A DNA stretch of 52,120 nucleotides. It comes from Mayfieldus sp963740555 (GTDB lineage: Bacteria; Actinomycetota; Thermoleophilia; Solirubrobacterales; 70-9). The position numbers were made by a program, and so were the translations under genes. How positions within the stretch are numbered: position 1 is the stretch's first letter; each line of letters begins with the position of its first letter. The notes under the pieces are model-generated. The model saw only the letters and a program-made list of their open reading frames with translations, did no database searches and was not told where the DNA came from. This document shows positions 30,160 through 37,895 of this stretch, in pieces. The DNA lies in NCBI GenBank assembly GCA_963740555.1, contig CAVUES010000011.1:1-52120 (forward strand), read 5' to 3'.

Positions 30160-31041
30160 GTGCTGCTGCTGACCGGCGCCACCGGAGCGGTCGGATCGCA
30201 GCTGCTGCCGCTGCTGCTGGAGTCGGGGCAGCCGGTTCGCTGCCTGGTTCGGGAGCCACGAAGGCTCGGCGATCGGCGGGTCAGCGTCCAGATCACGCTA
30301 GGCGACCTGGCGGAGCTTTCCGACCCTTACCTGATGCGCCAGGCGCTGCGCGGCGTCGACACCGTGGTCCATCTGGCGGCTACGATCCGCGACCAGCCAC
30401 CGCGCCGGATCGAGGAGCTCAACGGCCTCGCGACGGTGAGGCTGTTGCGCGCCGCCGAGGGCCTCGGCGTCCAGAGGTTCGTCTTCTTCTCGGCGCTGAA
30501 CGCCAGCCGCACCCAGCGCACGCGCTTCTTTCGCGCCAAGGCACTGGCCGAGCAAGCGGTGACCTCTTCGCCGATCGACTCGATCGTGTTCGCGCCCTCG
30601 ATCGTCTATGACCATTCCGACCCCTGGATCACGCTGCTGCGCCGTTTCTCGTTCCTGCCCGTGATGCCAGTGTCCGGCTCAGGGCAGGCGCGCTACCAGC
30701 CGATCTGGGCGCATGACGTCGCGCGTTCGGTGATCGGCGCTCTGGACGCCCCCGGCGGCTCCAACCGCTACGAGCTGGCCGGCCCGGAGACGCTCAGCTA
30801 CAACCAGATCTCAGACCTGGTCAGCCGCGCCAGCGGCCGTCCGCGGCCGCTGCTGCACATGCCGCTGCCCCTGGTCCGCTGGGGGCTGATCGGGCTGCGA
30901 AAGGTCTTCGGCGAGGCGGTCTTCGCGACCTGGGAGGAGGCGGAGCTGATGGAGGTGCCGATGGTCAGCGAACGCGGTGCTGCCGACGCCGAGCGGCTCG
31001 GCGTGCGGCCGCTGCGAATGTGGGACGTGCTCGGCGGTTGA
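30160..31041 (+). CDS. NAD(P)-binding atypical SDR (NDUFA9-like)
   Basis: The 293-residue Rossmann protein has L-L-L-T-G-A-T-G-A-V-G-S-Q-L-L at 2-16 and the strand L-A-A-T-I-R-D-Q. There is no classical Y-x-x-x-K (F-R-A-K-A-L-A-E-Q-A takes that position). This fits atypical short-chain dehydrogenases of the NmrA/NDUFA9 group, which act as reductases or NADP sensors, for example in ubiquinone or membrane-complex biology. The GTG at 30160 is preceded by ACAGGGGACA, a good ribosome-binding site. Two terminator-like hairpins follow. Confidence 0.82.
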   Translation: MLLLTGATGAVGSQLLPLLLESGQPVRCLVREPRRLGDRRVSVQITLGDLAELSDPYLMRQALRGVDTVVHLAATIRDQPPRRIEELNGLATVRLLRAAEGLGVQRFVFFSALNASRTQRTRFFRAKALAEQAVTSSPIDSIVFAPSIVYDHSDPWITLLRRFSFLPVMPVSGSGQARYQPIWAHDVARSVIGALDAPGGSNRYELAGPETLSYNQISDLVSRASGRPRPLLHMPLPLVRWGLIGLRKVFGEAVFATWEEAELMEVPMVSERGAADAERLGVRPLRMWDVLGG

Positions 31042-31057
31042 GCCCCGGATAGCGAAA

Positions 31058-31110
31058 GGCCCGGATCGCGGCCGGGCCCTGGATAGCGAAAGGCCCGACG
31101 TGGCCGGGCC
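31058..31110. terminator. Tandem bidirectional terminator-like hairpins
   Basis: GGCCCGG...CCGGGCC (31058-31078) and GGCCCG...CGGGCC (31092-31110) are each preceded by the same GGATAGCGAAA, a 33-bp duplication. They lie between convergent genes ending at 31041 and 31160. Confidence 0.7.
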
Positions 31111-31159
31111 CTTCGAAGTCACTCGCCTGTTGAAGCGAGCTTAGCGCCCGCGACCTCCC

Positions 31160-31843
31160 CTACCCCAGGTAATCCACGTGCCACCACTCGTCGGGGCCGT
31201 GGACCTTGCCCCAGCCGTACTGGTAGCCGATCTGGTCGACCACCCAGCGCATCTCGGGGGTGGCGACGTCGACCGCGGTCCCGAGCTCGTGCGACGAGGT
31301 GCCCGGCGGATTCGCGGGGGCGCCCTGCCCGGAGATGTAGAGGTCGTAGAGATACGCCTGCTGCGCGTAAGTCCGGTAGGCCGAGTATGGCCCACCGGGG
31401 TAGAGGTCCTGCCCGTAGAGACGCAGAGATTCCTCGCGCATCGCGTTCCAGGCGCTCGCTGCGGCAGCGGTGAGGTAGAGGGTCCCGGACGGCGACCAGA
31501 TTGGTGCGAGCCCTGAGATCGGGGCCGTGCTGGTGGATGCCGTCGACGAGCTTGTCGGCGTGCTCGCAGAACTCCCGTATGCCGGGCTGCTCGCCAACGC
31601 CGCCGCTCCTTCCGCCACCGTCGGGACCTCGATCGTCTGGCCGGCGATCAGCTGGGCATCTTCGGAGATCCCGTTGTAGGCGGCGACCGTGCGGGTGGTG
31701 AGGTCGTTCGCCGCCGAGATCGACCAGAGCGTCTCACCGGGGGCCACGACATGAGCGACCTCCGCCTGGGCGGATGTGGGGGTCAGGGGAACGGCCGCTA
31801 TCACGACAAGCAGCAGCATTCCCCCGCTGCGTTTGCGTCGCAT
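31160..31843 (-). CDS. Secreted LysM plus M15 (VanY-type) D,D-carboxypeptidase
   Basis: The 227-residue protein has a signal peptide (1-27, ending A-Q-A) and a LysM domain (about 29-75: V-A-P-G-E-T-L-W-S-I-S-A-A-N). A Ser/Thr-rich linker follows, then a zinc peptidase domain (about 120-227) with S-S-H-E-L-G-T-A-V-D-V-A (first His and Asp ligands) and D-E-W-W-H-V-D-Y (second His). It binds peptidoglycan and removes terminal D-Ala from stem peptides. The start has TAGGAGGCGCC upstream, a strong Shine-Dalgarno. A structured leader precedes it. Confidence 0.92.
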   Translation of the reverse strand: MRRKRSGGMLLLVVIAAVPLTPTSAQAEVAHVVAPGETLWSISAANDLTTRTVAAYNGISEDAQLIAGQTIEVPTVAEGAAALASSPAYGSSASTPTSSSTASTSTAPISGLAPIWSPSGTLYLTAAAASAWNAMREESLRLYGQDLYPGGPYSAYRTYAQQAYLYDLYISGQGAPANPPGTSSHELGTAVDVATPEMRWVVDQIGYQYGWGKVHGPDEWWHVDYLG

Positions 31844-31885
31844 GGCGCCTCCTAGCGTCTTTGCGGGGACCCCCTGCTTCTGGTG

Positions 31886-31915
31886 CGCGGCGGCGCTTCC
31901 TGTGGCGCCGCCGCG
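31886..31915 (-). promoter_or_regulatory. Strong hairpin in the leader of the LysM-peptidase gene
   Basis: CGCGGCGGCGC and GCGCCGCCGCG form a perfect 11-bp stem around an 8-nt loop, about 43 bases before the ATG at 31843. A second stem CACCGGC-GCG-GCCGGTG lies at 32008-32024. I could not match them to a known riboswitch. Attenuation or mRNA stability is possible. Confidence 0.4.
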
Positions 31916-32042
31916 TTATGTCCCGTGAAGGGGTGCTTGCAGTCGCGAGTCCGCAGAGCTTTGCCTCCGGGCGGTGCGGATTTCTTCCGGATGCAGTACG
32001 AAAAGCGCACCGGCGCGGCCGGTGTACGAGCGGCGCCCGAAC

Positions 32043-32078
32043 GCGAAAGGGCCCGGCATCAAAGCCGGGCCCTTTCGC
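32043..32078 (-). terminator. groEL terminator
   Basis: GCGAAAGGGCCCGGC and its exact complement form a perfect 15-bp stem with a 6-nt loop (ATCAAA), 20 bases after the groEL stop at 32098. The stem's own A/T-rich foot replaces a classic U-tract. Confidence 0.85.
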
Positions 32079-32097
32079 AAACTCAGCGTTTCGGCCG

Positions 32098-33732
32098 CTA
32101 CATCATCCCGCCCATGTCGGGCATGCCGCCGCCGCCGGCCATCGCCGGCTCCTTCTCGAGCGGCTCGGCGACGATCGCCTCCGTGGTGAGGATGTTCTTG
32201 GCGATCGAGGCCGCGTTCTGCAGCGCCGATCGGGTGACCATGGTCGGGTCGATGACGCCGTCGGCGACCAGGTCGCCGTACTCGCCGGTGTCGGCGTTGA
32301 GGCCCTCGCCTGGCTTCAGGTCGCGAACCTTGTTGACCACGACCGAGCCCTCCAGCCCGGAGTTCTCGGCGATCTGACGCACCGGCTCCTCCAGCGAACG
32401 CTGGATGATCAGGGCGCCGGTCCGCTCGTCGGGGTCCTCGAAGGAATCGAGAGAGACCGCGTCGGTGGCGTTCAGCAAAGCAACGCCGCCGCCGGGGACG
32501 ATTCCCTCCTCGAGCGCCGCGCGGGTCGCCTGCAGGGCGTCCTCGACGCGATGCTTCTTCTCCTTCATCTCGGTCTCGGTCGCGGCGCCGACCTTGACCA
32601 CGGCGACACCGCCGGCCAGCTTGGCGAGGCGCTCCTGGAGCTTCTCGCGATCGAAGTCGGAGTCGGTGTTCTCGATCTCCTGCTTGATCTGCTTGATCCG
32701 GCCCTTGATGTCCTCGGAGTCGCCGCCGCCGTCGATGATCGTCGTGGTGTCCTTGGAGACCACGACGCGGCGGGCCTTGCCGAGCTGGCTCAGCTGGGTG
32801 TTCTCCAGCTTCAGGCCCATCTCCTCGGTGATCACTTCGCCTCCGGTGAGGACGCCGATGTCCTCGAGCATCCGCTTGCGGCGGTCGCCGAAGCCGGGGG
32901 CCTTGACCGCGACGCCGGTGAAGGTGCCGCGGAGCTTGTTGACCACCAGCGTCGCAAGGCTCTCGCCCTCGACGTCCTCGGCGACGATCAGCAGCGGCTT
33001 GCCGCCCTGCATCGTCTGCTCCAGCACCGGCAGCAGGTCGCGGACCGAGCCGATCTTCTGGTTCGCGATCAGCACATAGGGCTCGTCGAGCACCGCCTCC
33101 ATGCGGTCCTGGTCGGTGACCATGTAGGGCGAGATGTAGCCCTTGTCGAACTGCATGCCCTCGGTGAACTCGAGCTCCATGCCGAAGGTCTGGCCTTCCT
33201 CGACGTTGACCACGCCGTCCTTGCCGACCTTCTCGATCGCGTCGGCGATGATGTTGCCGATCTCGTCGTCGGCGGCGGAGATCGCCGCCACGCGGGCGAT
33301 CTGCTCCTTGCCGGCGATCTCCTTCGACTGCTTCTCGCGCAGGTGCTCGACCACGTTGTCGACCGCCTGCTCGATGCCGCGGCGCAGGGCAAGCGGGTTG
33401 GCGCCGGCGGCTACGTTCTTGATCCCCTGATGCACGATCGTCTGCGCCAGCAGGGTGGCTGTGGTGGTTCCGTCGCCGGCCACGTCGTTGGTCGCCGTGG
33501 CGACCTCGCGCACCAGCTGGGCGCCCTGGTTCTCGAACACGTCCTCGACCTCGATCTCACGCGCGATCGTGACGCCGTCGTTGGTGATCGTCGGGGCACC
33601 GAACTTCTTGTCGAGCACGACGTAGCGACCCTTCGGGCCCAGCGTCACCTTGACCGCATTGGCCACGGCGTCGACGCCGTCCTGAAGCGCGGCACGCGCC
33701 TCCTCCTTGTACTTCAGCTCCTTGTGAGCCAT
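32098..33732 (-). CDS. groEL: 60-kDa chaperonin GroEL
   Basis: The 544-residue group I chaperonin has a full-length equatorial-intermediate-apical arrangement: V-T-L-G-P-K-G-R-Y-V-V-L and D-G-T-T-T-A-T-L-L-A near the ATP site, G-A-N-P-L-A-L-R-R-G-I, and the C-terminal G-G-M-P-D-M-G-G-M-M tail. It refolds proteins with GroES. A ribosome-binding site AAGGAGGAACG precedes the ATG, 44 bp after groES. The C-terminal tail is methionine/glycine-rich as in the essential actinobacterial copy. It shares the CIRCE-controlled transcript. Confidence 0.97.
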   Translation of the reverse strand: MAHKELKYKEEARAALQDGVDAVANAVKVTLGPKGRYVVLDKKFGAPTITNDGVTIAREIEVEDVFENQGAQLVREVATATNDVAGDGTTTATLLAQTIVHQGIKNVAAGANPLALRRGIEQAVDNVVEHLREKQSKEIAGKEQIARVAAISAADDEIGNIIADAIEKVGKDGVVNVEEGQTFGMELEFTEGMQFDKGYISPYMVTDQDRMEAVLDEPYVLIANQKIGSVRDLLPVLEQTMQGGKPLLIVAEDVEGESLATLVVNKLRGTFTGVAVKAPGFGDRRKRMLEDIGVLTGGEVITEEMGLKLENTQLSQLGKARRVVVSKDTTTIIDGGGDSEDIKGRIKQIKQEIENTDSDFDREKLQERLAKLAGGVAVVKVGAATETEMKEKKHRVEDALQATRAALEEGIVPGGGVALLNATDAVSLDSFEDPDERTGALIIQRSLEEPVRQIAENSGLEGSVVVNKVRDLKPGEGLNADTGEYGDLVADGVIDPTMVTRSALQNAASIAKNILTTEAIVAEPLEKEPAMAGGGGMPDMGGMM

Positions 33733-33776
33733 CTGTCTTCGTTCCTCCTTGTCCTTCTAAGTTCTGAGTGTTGGGT

Positions 33777-34064
33777 CTACTCGACCTTCGCGAGCACGTC
33801 TGACTCGCGCAGGACCAGCACCTCGTCGTCCTCGACGGTGATCTCGGTGCCCCCGTACTTCGAATAGAGCACCTCGTCACCCTCACTGACGTCGAGCGGA
33901 CGGCGGCTGCCGTCCTCCTTGACCTCGCCGTCTCCGACCGCCAGGACCGTGCCCTTCTGGGGCTTCTCCTTTGCGGTGTCGGGGAGGACGATGCCGCTTG
34001 CGGTCGTCTCCTCCTCCTCTGTCGGCTTGACGATCAGCCGATCACCGAGGGGCTTCAGCTTCAT
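33777..34064 (-). CDS. groES: 10-kDa co-chaperonin GroES
   Basis: The 95-residue protein starts M-K-L-K-P-L-G-D-R-L-I-V-K-P. It has the mobile loop E-E-T-T-A-S-G-I-V-L-P-D-T-A and the strand V-L-Y-S-K-Y-G-G-T-E. It caps GroEL. A near-consensus Shine-Dalgarno (GGAGGT) lies seven bases upstream. Promoter and CIRCE operator precede it, and groEL follows in the same operon. Confidence 0.97.
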   Translation of the reverse strand: MKLKPLGDRLIVKPTEEEETTASGIVLPDTAKEKPQKGTVLAVGDGEVKEDGSRRPLDVSEGDEVLYSKYGGTEITVEDDEVLVLRESDVLAKVE

Positions 34065-34114
34065 ACGGACTACCTCCGTCTATTCAGATTGCGAACTGGG
34101 AAAGAATGCCGGCT

Positions 34115-34139
34115 TGGCACTCTATAGATGAGAGTGCCA
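34115..34139. promoter_or_regulatory. CIRCE element (HrcA operator) of groESL
   Basis: TGGCACTC-N9-GAGTGCCA is a perfect 8-bp inverted repeat with the canonical 9-nt spacer. It differs from the CIRCE consensus (TTAGCACTC) only in the outer bases. It lies just downstream of the groES promoter, so HrcA would repress the operon until heat shock. Confidence 0.9.
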
Positions 34140-34150
34140 GGGGTGTGTGA

Positions 34151-34180
34151 AGAATAGGTAATGCGAGGCAGGATCGTCAA
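34151..34180 (-). promoter_or_regulatory. groESL promoter
   Basis: On the minus strand TTGACG (34175-34180) and TATTCT (34151-34156) are 18 bp apart. The start site would lie near 34144, immediately before the CIRCE element. Confidence 0.75.
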
Positions 34181-34184
34181 GCGA

Positions 34185-34209
34185 AATCTAAGCGATCAAC
34201 GCTTAGATT
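34185..34209. terminator. Terminator-like palindrome between SRPBCC gene and groES promoter
   Basis: AATCTAAGCG-ATCAA-CGCTTAGATT is a perfect 10-bp stem just after the SRPBCC stop (34211). It should insulate groESL from read-through. Confidence 0.7.
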
Positions 34210-34210
34210 C

Positions 34211-34685
34211 TCAGCCGCCGGCGAGGAGCTCGCAGCCGAGCAGCCCGGCGATCCCCTCGCCCCCGCGCGCCATCACCCAATCATGGTTCCAGGCGAAGAA
34301 CGGGCGGGCGACCGGCGCCACCAGGTTCATCCAGGCCTTGGTCGTGTGCACGTTCCAGTCGTAGATGACGGCGGTGGCTCCCGTCTTCCTCGAACAGCCG
34401 CCAGAGGCCGACGCCGGCCAGCTCGCCGTCGACCTGCCCTTCGAGCAGATGGGGCCGCTGGACCATGGTCGTGCGGGCCTCGAAGACGAGGTCGTAGGGA
34501 AGGAAGCTGCGCCAGGTCTGGCGCGAGTGCATACCGAGGCCGGTCTCGTCGCCGGGCTCCAGCTCGACCACGTCCTCGACCCCACGCCACCAGCTCGGCC
34601 ACGCCTTCTGGTCGTGGATCGCATCGAAGACCCGCTCGCGCGGGGCATCGAGCAGCCAGGTTGTCAGGAATCGATATTCGGCCAT
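34211..34685 (-). CDS. SRPBCC (START-like) family protein, frameshifted
   Basis: About 157 residues when one extra base near 34373 (GACGGGAGCC) is removed, linking R-L-F-E-E-D-G to A-T-A-V-I-Y-D-W-N-V. The fold pattern is typical: F-L-T-T-W-L-L-D-A-P-R-E-R-V-F-D-A-I, then a W-P-S-W-W-R-G-V segment, and a long C-terminal helix (W-N-H-D-W-V-M). Such proteins bind hydrophobic ligands or act as polyketide-cyclase-like enzymes. Ligand is unknown. It follows the ASCH gene by 20 bp on the same strand and is probably co-transcribed with it. Confidence 0.75.
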
Positions 34686-34704
34686 GCGTGTTGCGCGACC
34701 CGTG

Positions 34705-35112
34705 TCAGTTGCGCGACGGAGTCTCGCCGTTGCCGAAGTGGCTACCGGGTGGTTCGACGATCTGGGAGAAACGGATCACCGTGACCATGTCCTCCATGCC
34801 CACCGGGCGGCCGTAGATCTGCTCCAGGAAGTTCGTCGTCTCGTCGAGCCGCCTGAACTCGGGGTTGTCGTGCTCGATATCGCGCGGGGAGAGGTCGGCG
34901 ACCTTCTTGATCTCGACGTCATCGATCACCGCGGCGAAGATCTTCTCGCGCGGGCTGTGACGGAAGCCGACCGTGACCCAGACCACCTGGCCGCGCTCGT
35001 ACTTGCCGCTCTTATCGCCTAGGCGAATTGTTGCTGTCTTGCGCCCGCGCTTGAGCTGGTCGACGAAGACTGCCGAGTAGAAGTTGAGAACGTAGATGCC
35101 ACCGCTCCTCAT
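34705..35112 (-). CDS. ASCH-domain protein
   Basis: The 135-residue protein from ATG at 35112 begins M-R-S-G-G-I-Y-V-L-N-F. It has the ASCH core: K-R-G-R-K-T-A-T-I-R-L-G-D-K (G-x-K-x-x-T-x-R motif), V-V-W-V-T-V-G-F, and a helix V-A-D-L-S-P-R-D-I. ASCH domains are PUA-like and are thought to bind RNA or hydrolyse N4-acetylcytidine. The catalytic assignment here is not certain. Longer in-frame starts to 35262 lack family sequence and overlap the divergent fragment at 35096. Confidence 0.8.
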   Translation of the reverse strand: MRSGGIYVLNFYSAVFVDQLKRGRKTATIRLGDKSGKYERGQVVWVTVGFRHSPREKIFAAVIDDVEIKKVADLSPRDIEHDNPEFRRLDETTNFLEQIYGRPVGMEDMVTVIRFSQIVEPPGSHFGNGETPSRN

Positions 35113-35287
35113 CGCGCCGCGAGCGTATCTGAGATTTGCCCTGCTGACTGGGGTCGTGCTCTGCGTCGGTTGGACCGGCTCCGCCGAGGCCGCGAAGACC
35201 TGTGCCGGGCGCAAGGCAACCCTGGTCGGATCACACAGCCTCCTGCTAGTGGTCACCTCCACAAATACGGCCGCACGCGACCGCTAG
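35096..35287 (+). pseudogene. Possible remnant of a secreted RTX-like calcium-binding protein
   Basis: The 63-codon frame encodes a signal peptide (A-L-L-T-G-V-V-L-C-V-G-W-T-G-S-A-E-A) then K-T-C-A-G-R-K-A-T-L-V-G. From memory, this is the exact junction of signal and first segment in secreted G-G-x-G-x-D repeat proteins of this lineage. After V-G the repeats are absent and the frame ends. It overlaps the ASCH start on the opposite strand. I infer decay, but a short functional peptide is not excluded. Confidence 0.3.
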
Positions 35288-35898
35288 GCGTCGAAACCCT
35301 CCTCTCCGATCAGCGGCACGAAGCGGCAGGGGCCGATCACCTCGGTGCCGACCTCGCCATCGAGGCGCCGGTACAGGGTCAGCATGTCGGCGCCCCGGGA
35401 TGCGATCGGCACGACCAGCCGGCCGTCGGAAGCGAGCTGCCCGATGAGGCTCTGCGGCGGCTCGGGCGCCGTCGCGTGTACGGCGATCGCCTCGAACGGC
35501 GCCCGTTCCGGCAGGCCGCGACTGCCGTCTCCGACCACCACCTCGACGTTGGTGACGCCAATCTCGCCCAGCCGCGCGGTGGCCTCCTGAGCAAGCTCTG
35601 CATGGCGCTCGATCGTGATCACCTCGGAGGCGAGCCGGGCGAGCACCGCGGCCGAGTAGCCGGAACCGGTCCCGATCTCCAGAACCCGCTCTGGGCCTTG
35701 CAGCTCGAGCGCCTGACAGATCGCCGCCACTATCCAGGGCTGGGAGATCGTCTGCCCGCTCCCGATCGGCAGCGCCGAGTCCGCGTAGGCGCGGCGGCGC
35801 TGCGACTCGGGGACGAACAGCTCGCGGGGGACCTCGCGCATCGCCGCCAGGACGCGCTCGTCGCCGATGCCCCGACGGCGCAGCTGGCGCTCGACCAT
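35284..35898 (-). CDS. pcm: Protein-L-isoaspartate O-methyltransferase
   Basis: The 204-residue enzyme has M-V-E-R-Q-L-R-R-R-G-I, then R-E-L-F-V-P, the isoaspartate-binding I-G-S-G-Q-T-I-S-Q-P, and the SAM motif I V-L-E-I-G-T-G-S-G-Y-S-A at about 72-83. It methylates damaged isoaspartyl residues to allow repair. It is 36 bp after the Crp/Fnr gene on the same strand. Read-through is likely, so repair may respond to that regulator's signal. Confidence 0.93.
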   Translation of the reverse strand: MVERQLRRRGIGDERVLAAMREVPRELFVPESQRRRAYADSALPIGSGQTISQPWIVAAICQALELQGPERVLEIGTGSGYSAAVLARLASEVITIERHAELAQEATARLGEIGVTNVEVVVGDGSRGLPERAPFEAIAVHATAPEPPQSLIGQLASDGRLVVPIASRGADMLTLYRRLDGEVGTEVIGPCRFVPLIGEEGFDA

Positions 35899-35933
35899 GC
35901 CGGCGCGCTGCGTGTCGAAGTCCTTGGCGGGGT

Positions 35934-36626
35934 TCAGAAGATGTAGTTGCGCAGCTTCAGAGGGTCGAGAACCGTCACCCGCCCGCGGCCGCAGCGAACG
36001 ACACCGGCTCGCTCGAGATCGGCGAGAAATCGGCTGACGCTCTCGCGCGAGGTTCCGGCGAGTTGGGCGAGGTCGACCTGGTTCATCCGGATTGTGACTC
36101 CCTCGCCATCGTGCATCGGCGCCTCCTCGGCGACCAGCTGCGAGAGAACACCGGCGACGCGGCTGGGGACGGTTTGGAAGGACTGGCGGGAAATCCGCTC
36201 GTTGGCCTGCCGCAACCTGCGCACCAAAGCGGCGACGAGCTTCACCGTGATCTCGGGGTGGCGCGAGAGCAGGGCGCGGACGTCGGCGCCGGGAAGCGCC
36301 AGCAGCTCGCCATCGTCGAGCGCCTCGACGCTCGCCGAGCGAACCTCGCCGTCGAGCATCGCCAGCTCGCCGAAGATGTCGCCCCGGCCCAGGTTGGCAA
36401 GCGTTATCGCCCGTCCGTCGGGATGCTCGCGGGTGACCCGAAAGCTGCCGCTGCGGACGATGTAGCAGGCGTCGGATTGGTCTCCCTCGTGAAACACCCG
36501 GGTCCCGGCTGGGAAAGATCGCGGCACGGCGACGCGAGAGAAGCGATCCAGCTCCCCATGCTCGAGCTCGGCAAACAGCGGCACCCGCCCGAGCAAATCA
36601 ACCGCGCTCTCCTCCTGTACGGCCAC
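35934..36626 (-). CDS. Crp/Fnr-family transcriptional regulator
   Basis: From GTG at 36626 the protein is 230 residues. An N-terminal cyclic-nucleotide-binding barrel (about 5-115) has F-P-A-G-T-R-V-F-H-E-G-D and F-G-E-L-A-M-L-D-G-E-V-R-S-A-S-V, close to the phosphate-binding cassette, suggesting cAMP. A C-terminal winged helix (about 150-225) has V-D-L-A-Q-L-A-G-T-S-R-E-S-V-S-R-F. No Fe-S cysteines, so it is not a classic FNR. The GTG sits six bases after a CATAAT -10, indicating a leaderless mRNA. Upstream in-frame codons are not supported. Confidence 0.9.
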   Translation of the reverse strand: MAVQEESAVDLLGRVPLFAELEHGELDRFSRVAVPRSFPAGTRVFHEGDQSDACYIVRSGSFRVTREHPDGRAITLANLGRGDIFGELAMLDGEVRSASVEALDDGELLALPGADVRALLSRHPEITVKLVAALVRRLRQANERISRQSFQTVPSRVAGVLSQLVAEEAPMHDGEGVTIRMNQVDLAQLAGTSRESVSRFLADLERAGVVRCGRGRVTVLDPLKLRNYIF

Positions 36627-36632
36627 GGACTG

Positions 36633-36638
36633 ATTATG
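36633..36638 (-). promoter_or_regulatory. -10 element for a leaderless crp-like transcript
   Basis: CATAAT on the minus strand ends six bases before the GTG at 36626. No strong -35 is visible. Confidence 0.4.
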
Positions 36639-36737
36639 GGCTATTCGCACCCGCCCACGGCCCGGTTCACGCCTGGACGTGCGTCGAATTGCATGCGAAA
36701 CGTCAAGACTGGGCCGCGACGAACCGATGAAGTTTCG

Positions 36738-37892
36738 ATGGCGATGCAAATCGCACCCAGCTCATCTCCTTCGGCGAGCAGCGCGAGCGGCTATGGCGCT
36801 GACGCCGTCGCCAGTGCCGCCGACGCCGCCGTCAACTCGCTCCAGGGCCAAGTGGGACTACTGGTCGCGTTCACGGCCGGACTGGACGACGCCGGACGAG
36901 TGGCGGCACAGCTCGACGAGGCAAGCCGCGGCGCGCCCTCGGTCGGGATGACCGGCAAGGGAGTCTTCGCCGCCAACGAGCCGATCGACGACGGCTGCGT
37001 CGCCGTCGCCTTCAACGGCGGCATCCAAAGCGGGGTCGGGGTCGGCCGCAATGCCGCCGAGGACTTCCGCGCCGCCGGGCACGACGCCGCCCGCGACGCC
37101 CTCGAGCAGCTCTCCGATCAGGCGGGCCTGCTGATGCTTCTCGTCGATGCCCGTGCCGGGGACCTGGCCGACGCGATCGCCGGCGCCTACGAGGTCTCAG
37201 GGCCGGACGTCCCCATGGCCGGCGGCGCGGCCAGCGGGCCCGAGCCGGCCCAGTACGCGTGCGGAGAGGCGCTCACCGACGCGGTTGTCGCGGTGGCGGT
37301 GCGCTCGATGCAGCCGATCGGGGTCGGCAACGCCCACTCCTGCTCCGTGGTCGGCGACCGCTCGGTCGTGACCCGCTCAGAGGGCCAGCTGATCGCGGAG
37401 ATCAACGGCCGCCCAGCCGAGGAGGTCTACCTGGAGCGCGTCGGCGGCAGGGGCCAGATCAGCGACGAGGCATTCGAGGCGATGGCGATCACTCACCCGC
37501 TCGCCGAGCCGGAGTCGCACGGAAACAGGCGCCTTCGCCACGTGCTCGGTCGCAAGGACGGCGGCCTCGTCTGCGCCGCCCACATCCCCGCCGGCGCCAC
37601 GATCGAGTTCACGGTCCTGAGCCTCGATGAGCTGTCACGCTCGGGCTGGGACTCGGTTAGCGCCTCGGTCGAATCGCTTGGCAACCGGCAGCCGTCGGCA
37701 GCCCTGATCTTCGACTGCGCCGGCCGCCGGCGCGTCCTCGGTCACGGGCAGGCTCAGGAGGTGAAGGCGATCACCGACTCCTTTGGCGATCCGCCCCCTC
37801 TCGCGGGCCTCTACACCGACGGCGAGGTGGCTAGGGTCGTCGGCCCGAAGGGCGACCACAACCACGCCGTGGTCACCGTCAGCTTCGGCTGA
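36738..37892 (+). CDS. FIST N/C-domain sensory protein
   Basis: The 384-residue protein has the FIST N-terminal half (L-L-V-A-F-T-A-G-L-D-D-A, then S-V-G-M-T-G-K-G-V-F, then V-P-M-A-G-G-A-A-S). The FIST C-terminal half has A-L-I-F-D-C-A-G-R-R and P-L-A-G-L-Y-T-D-G-E. FIST domains are thought to sense small ligands such as amino acids and usually pair with signalling domains, but this copy stands alone. It is divergent from the Crp/Fnr gene. The ATG at 36738 is selected as the first with a consistent fold; another is at 36744. Confidence 0.85.
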   Translation: MAMQIAPSSSPSASSASGYGADAVASAADAAVNSLQGQVGLLVAFTAGLDDAGRVAAQLDEASRGAPSVGMTGKGVFAANEPIDDGCVAVAFNGGIQSGVGVGRNAAEDFRAAGHDAARDALEQLSDQAGLLMLLVDARAGDLADAIAGAYEVSGPDVPMAGGAASGPEPAQYACGEALTDAVVAVAVRSMQPIGVGNAHSCSVVGDRSVVTRSEGQLIAEINGRPAEEVYLERVGGRGQISDEAFEAMAITHPLAEPESHGNRRLRHVLGRKDGGLVCAAHIPAGATIEFTVLSLDELSRSGWDSVSASVESLGNRQPSAALIFDCAGRRRVLGHGQAQEVKAITDSFGDPPPLAGLYTDGEVARVVGPKGDHNHAVVTVSFG

Positions 37893-37895
37893 TCC

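Noticed and set aside
31844..32040. ydaO-type c-di-AMP riboswitch upstream of the LysM peptidase
   Set aside because: The conserved core and the C-G-T-C-A-G-C-T-A-A-C segment are absent; only generic stems are present.
31774..33867. About 700-codon open frame opposite groEL
   Set aside because: Antisense shadow; GroEL is unmistakable on the other strand.
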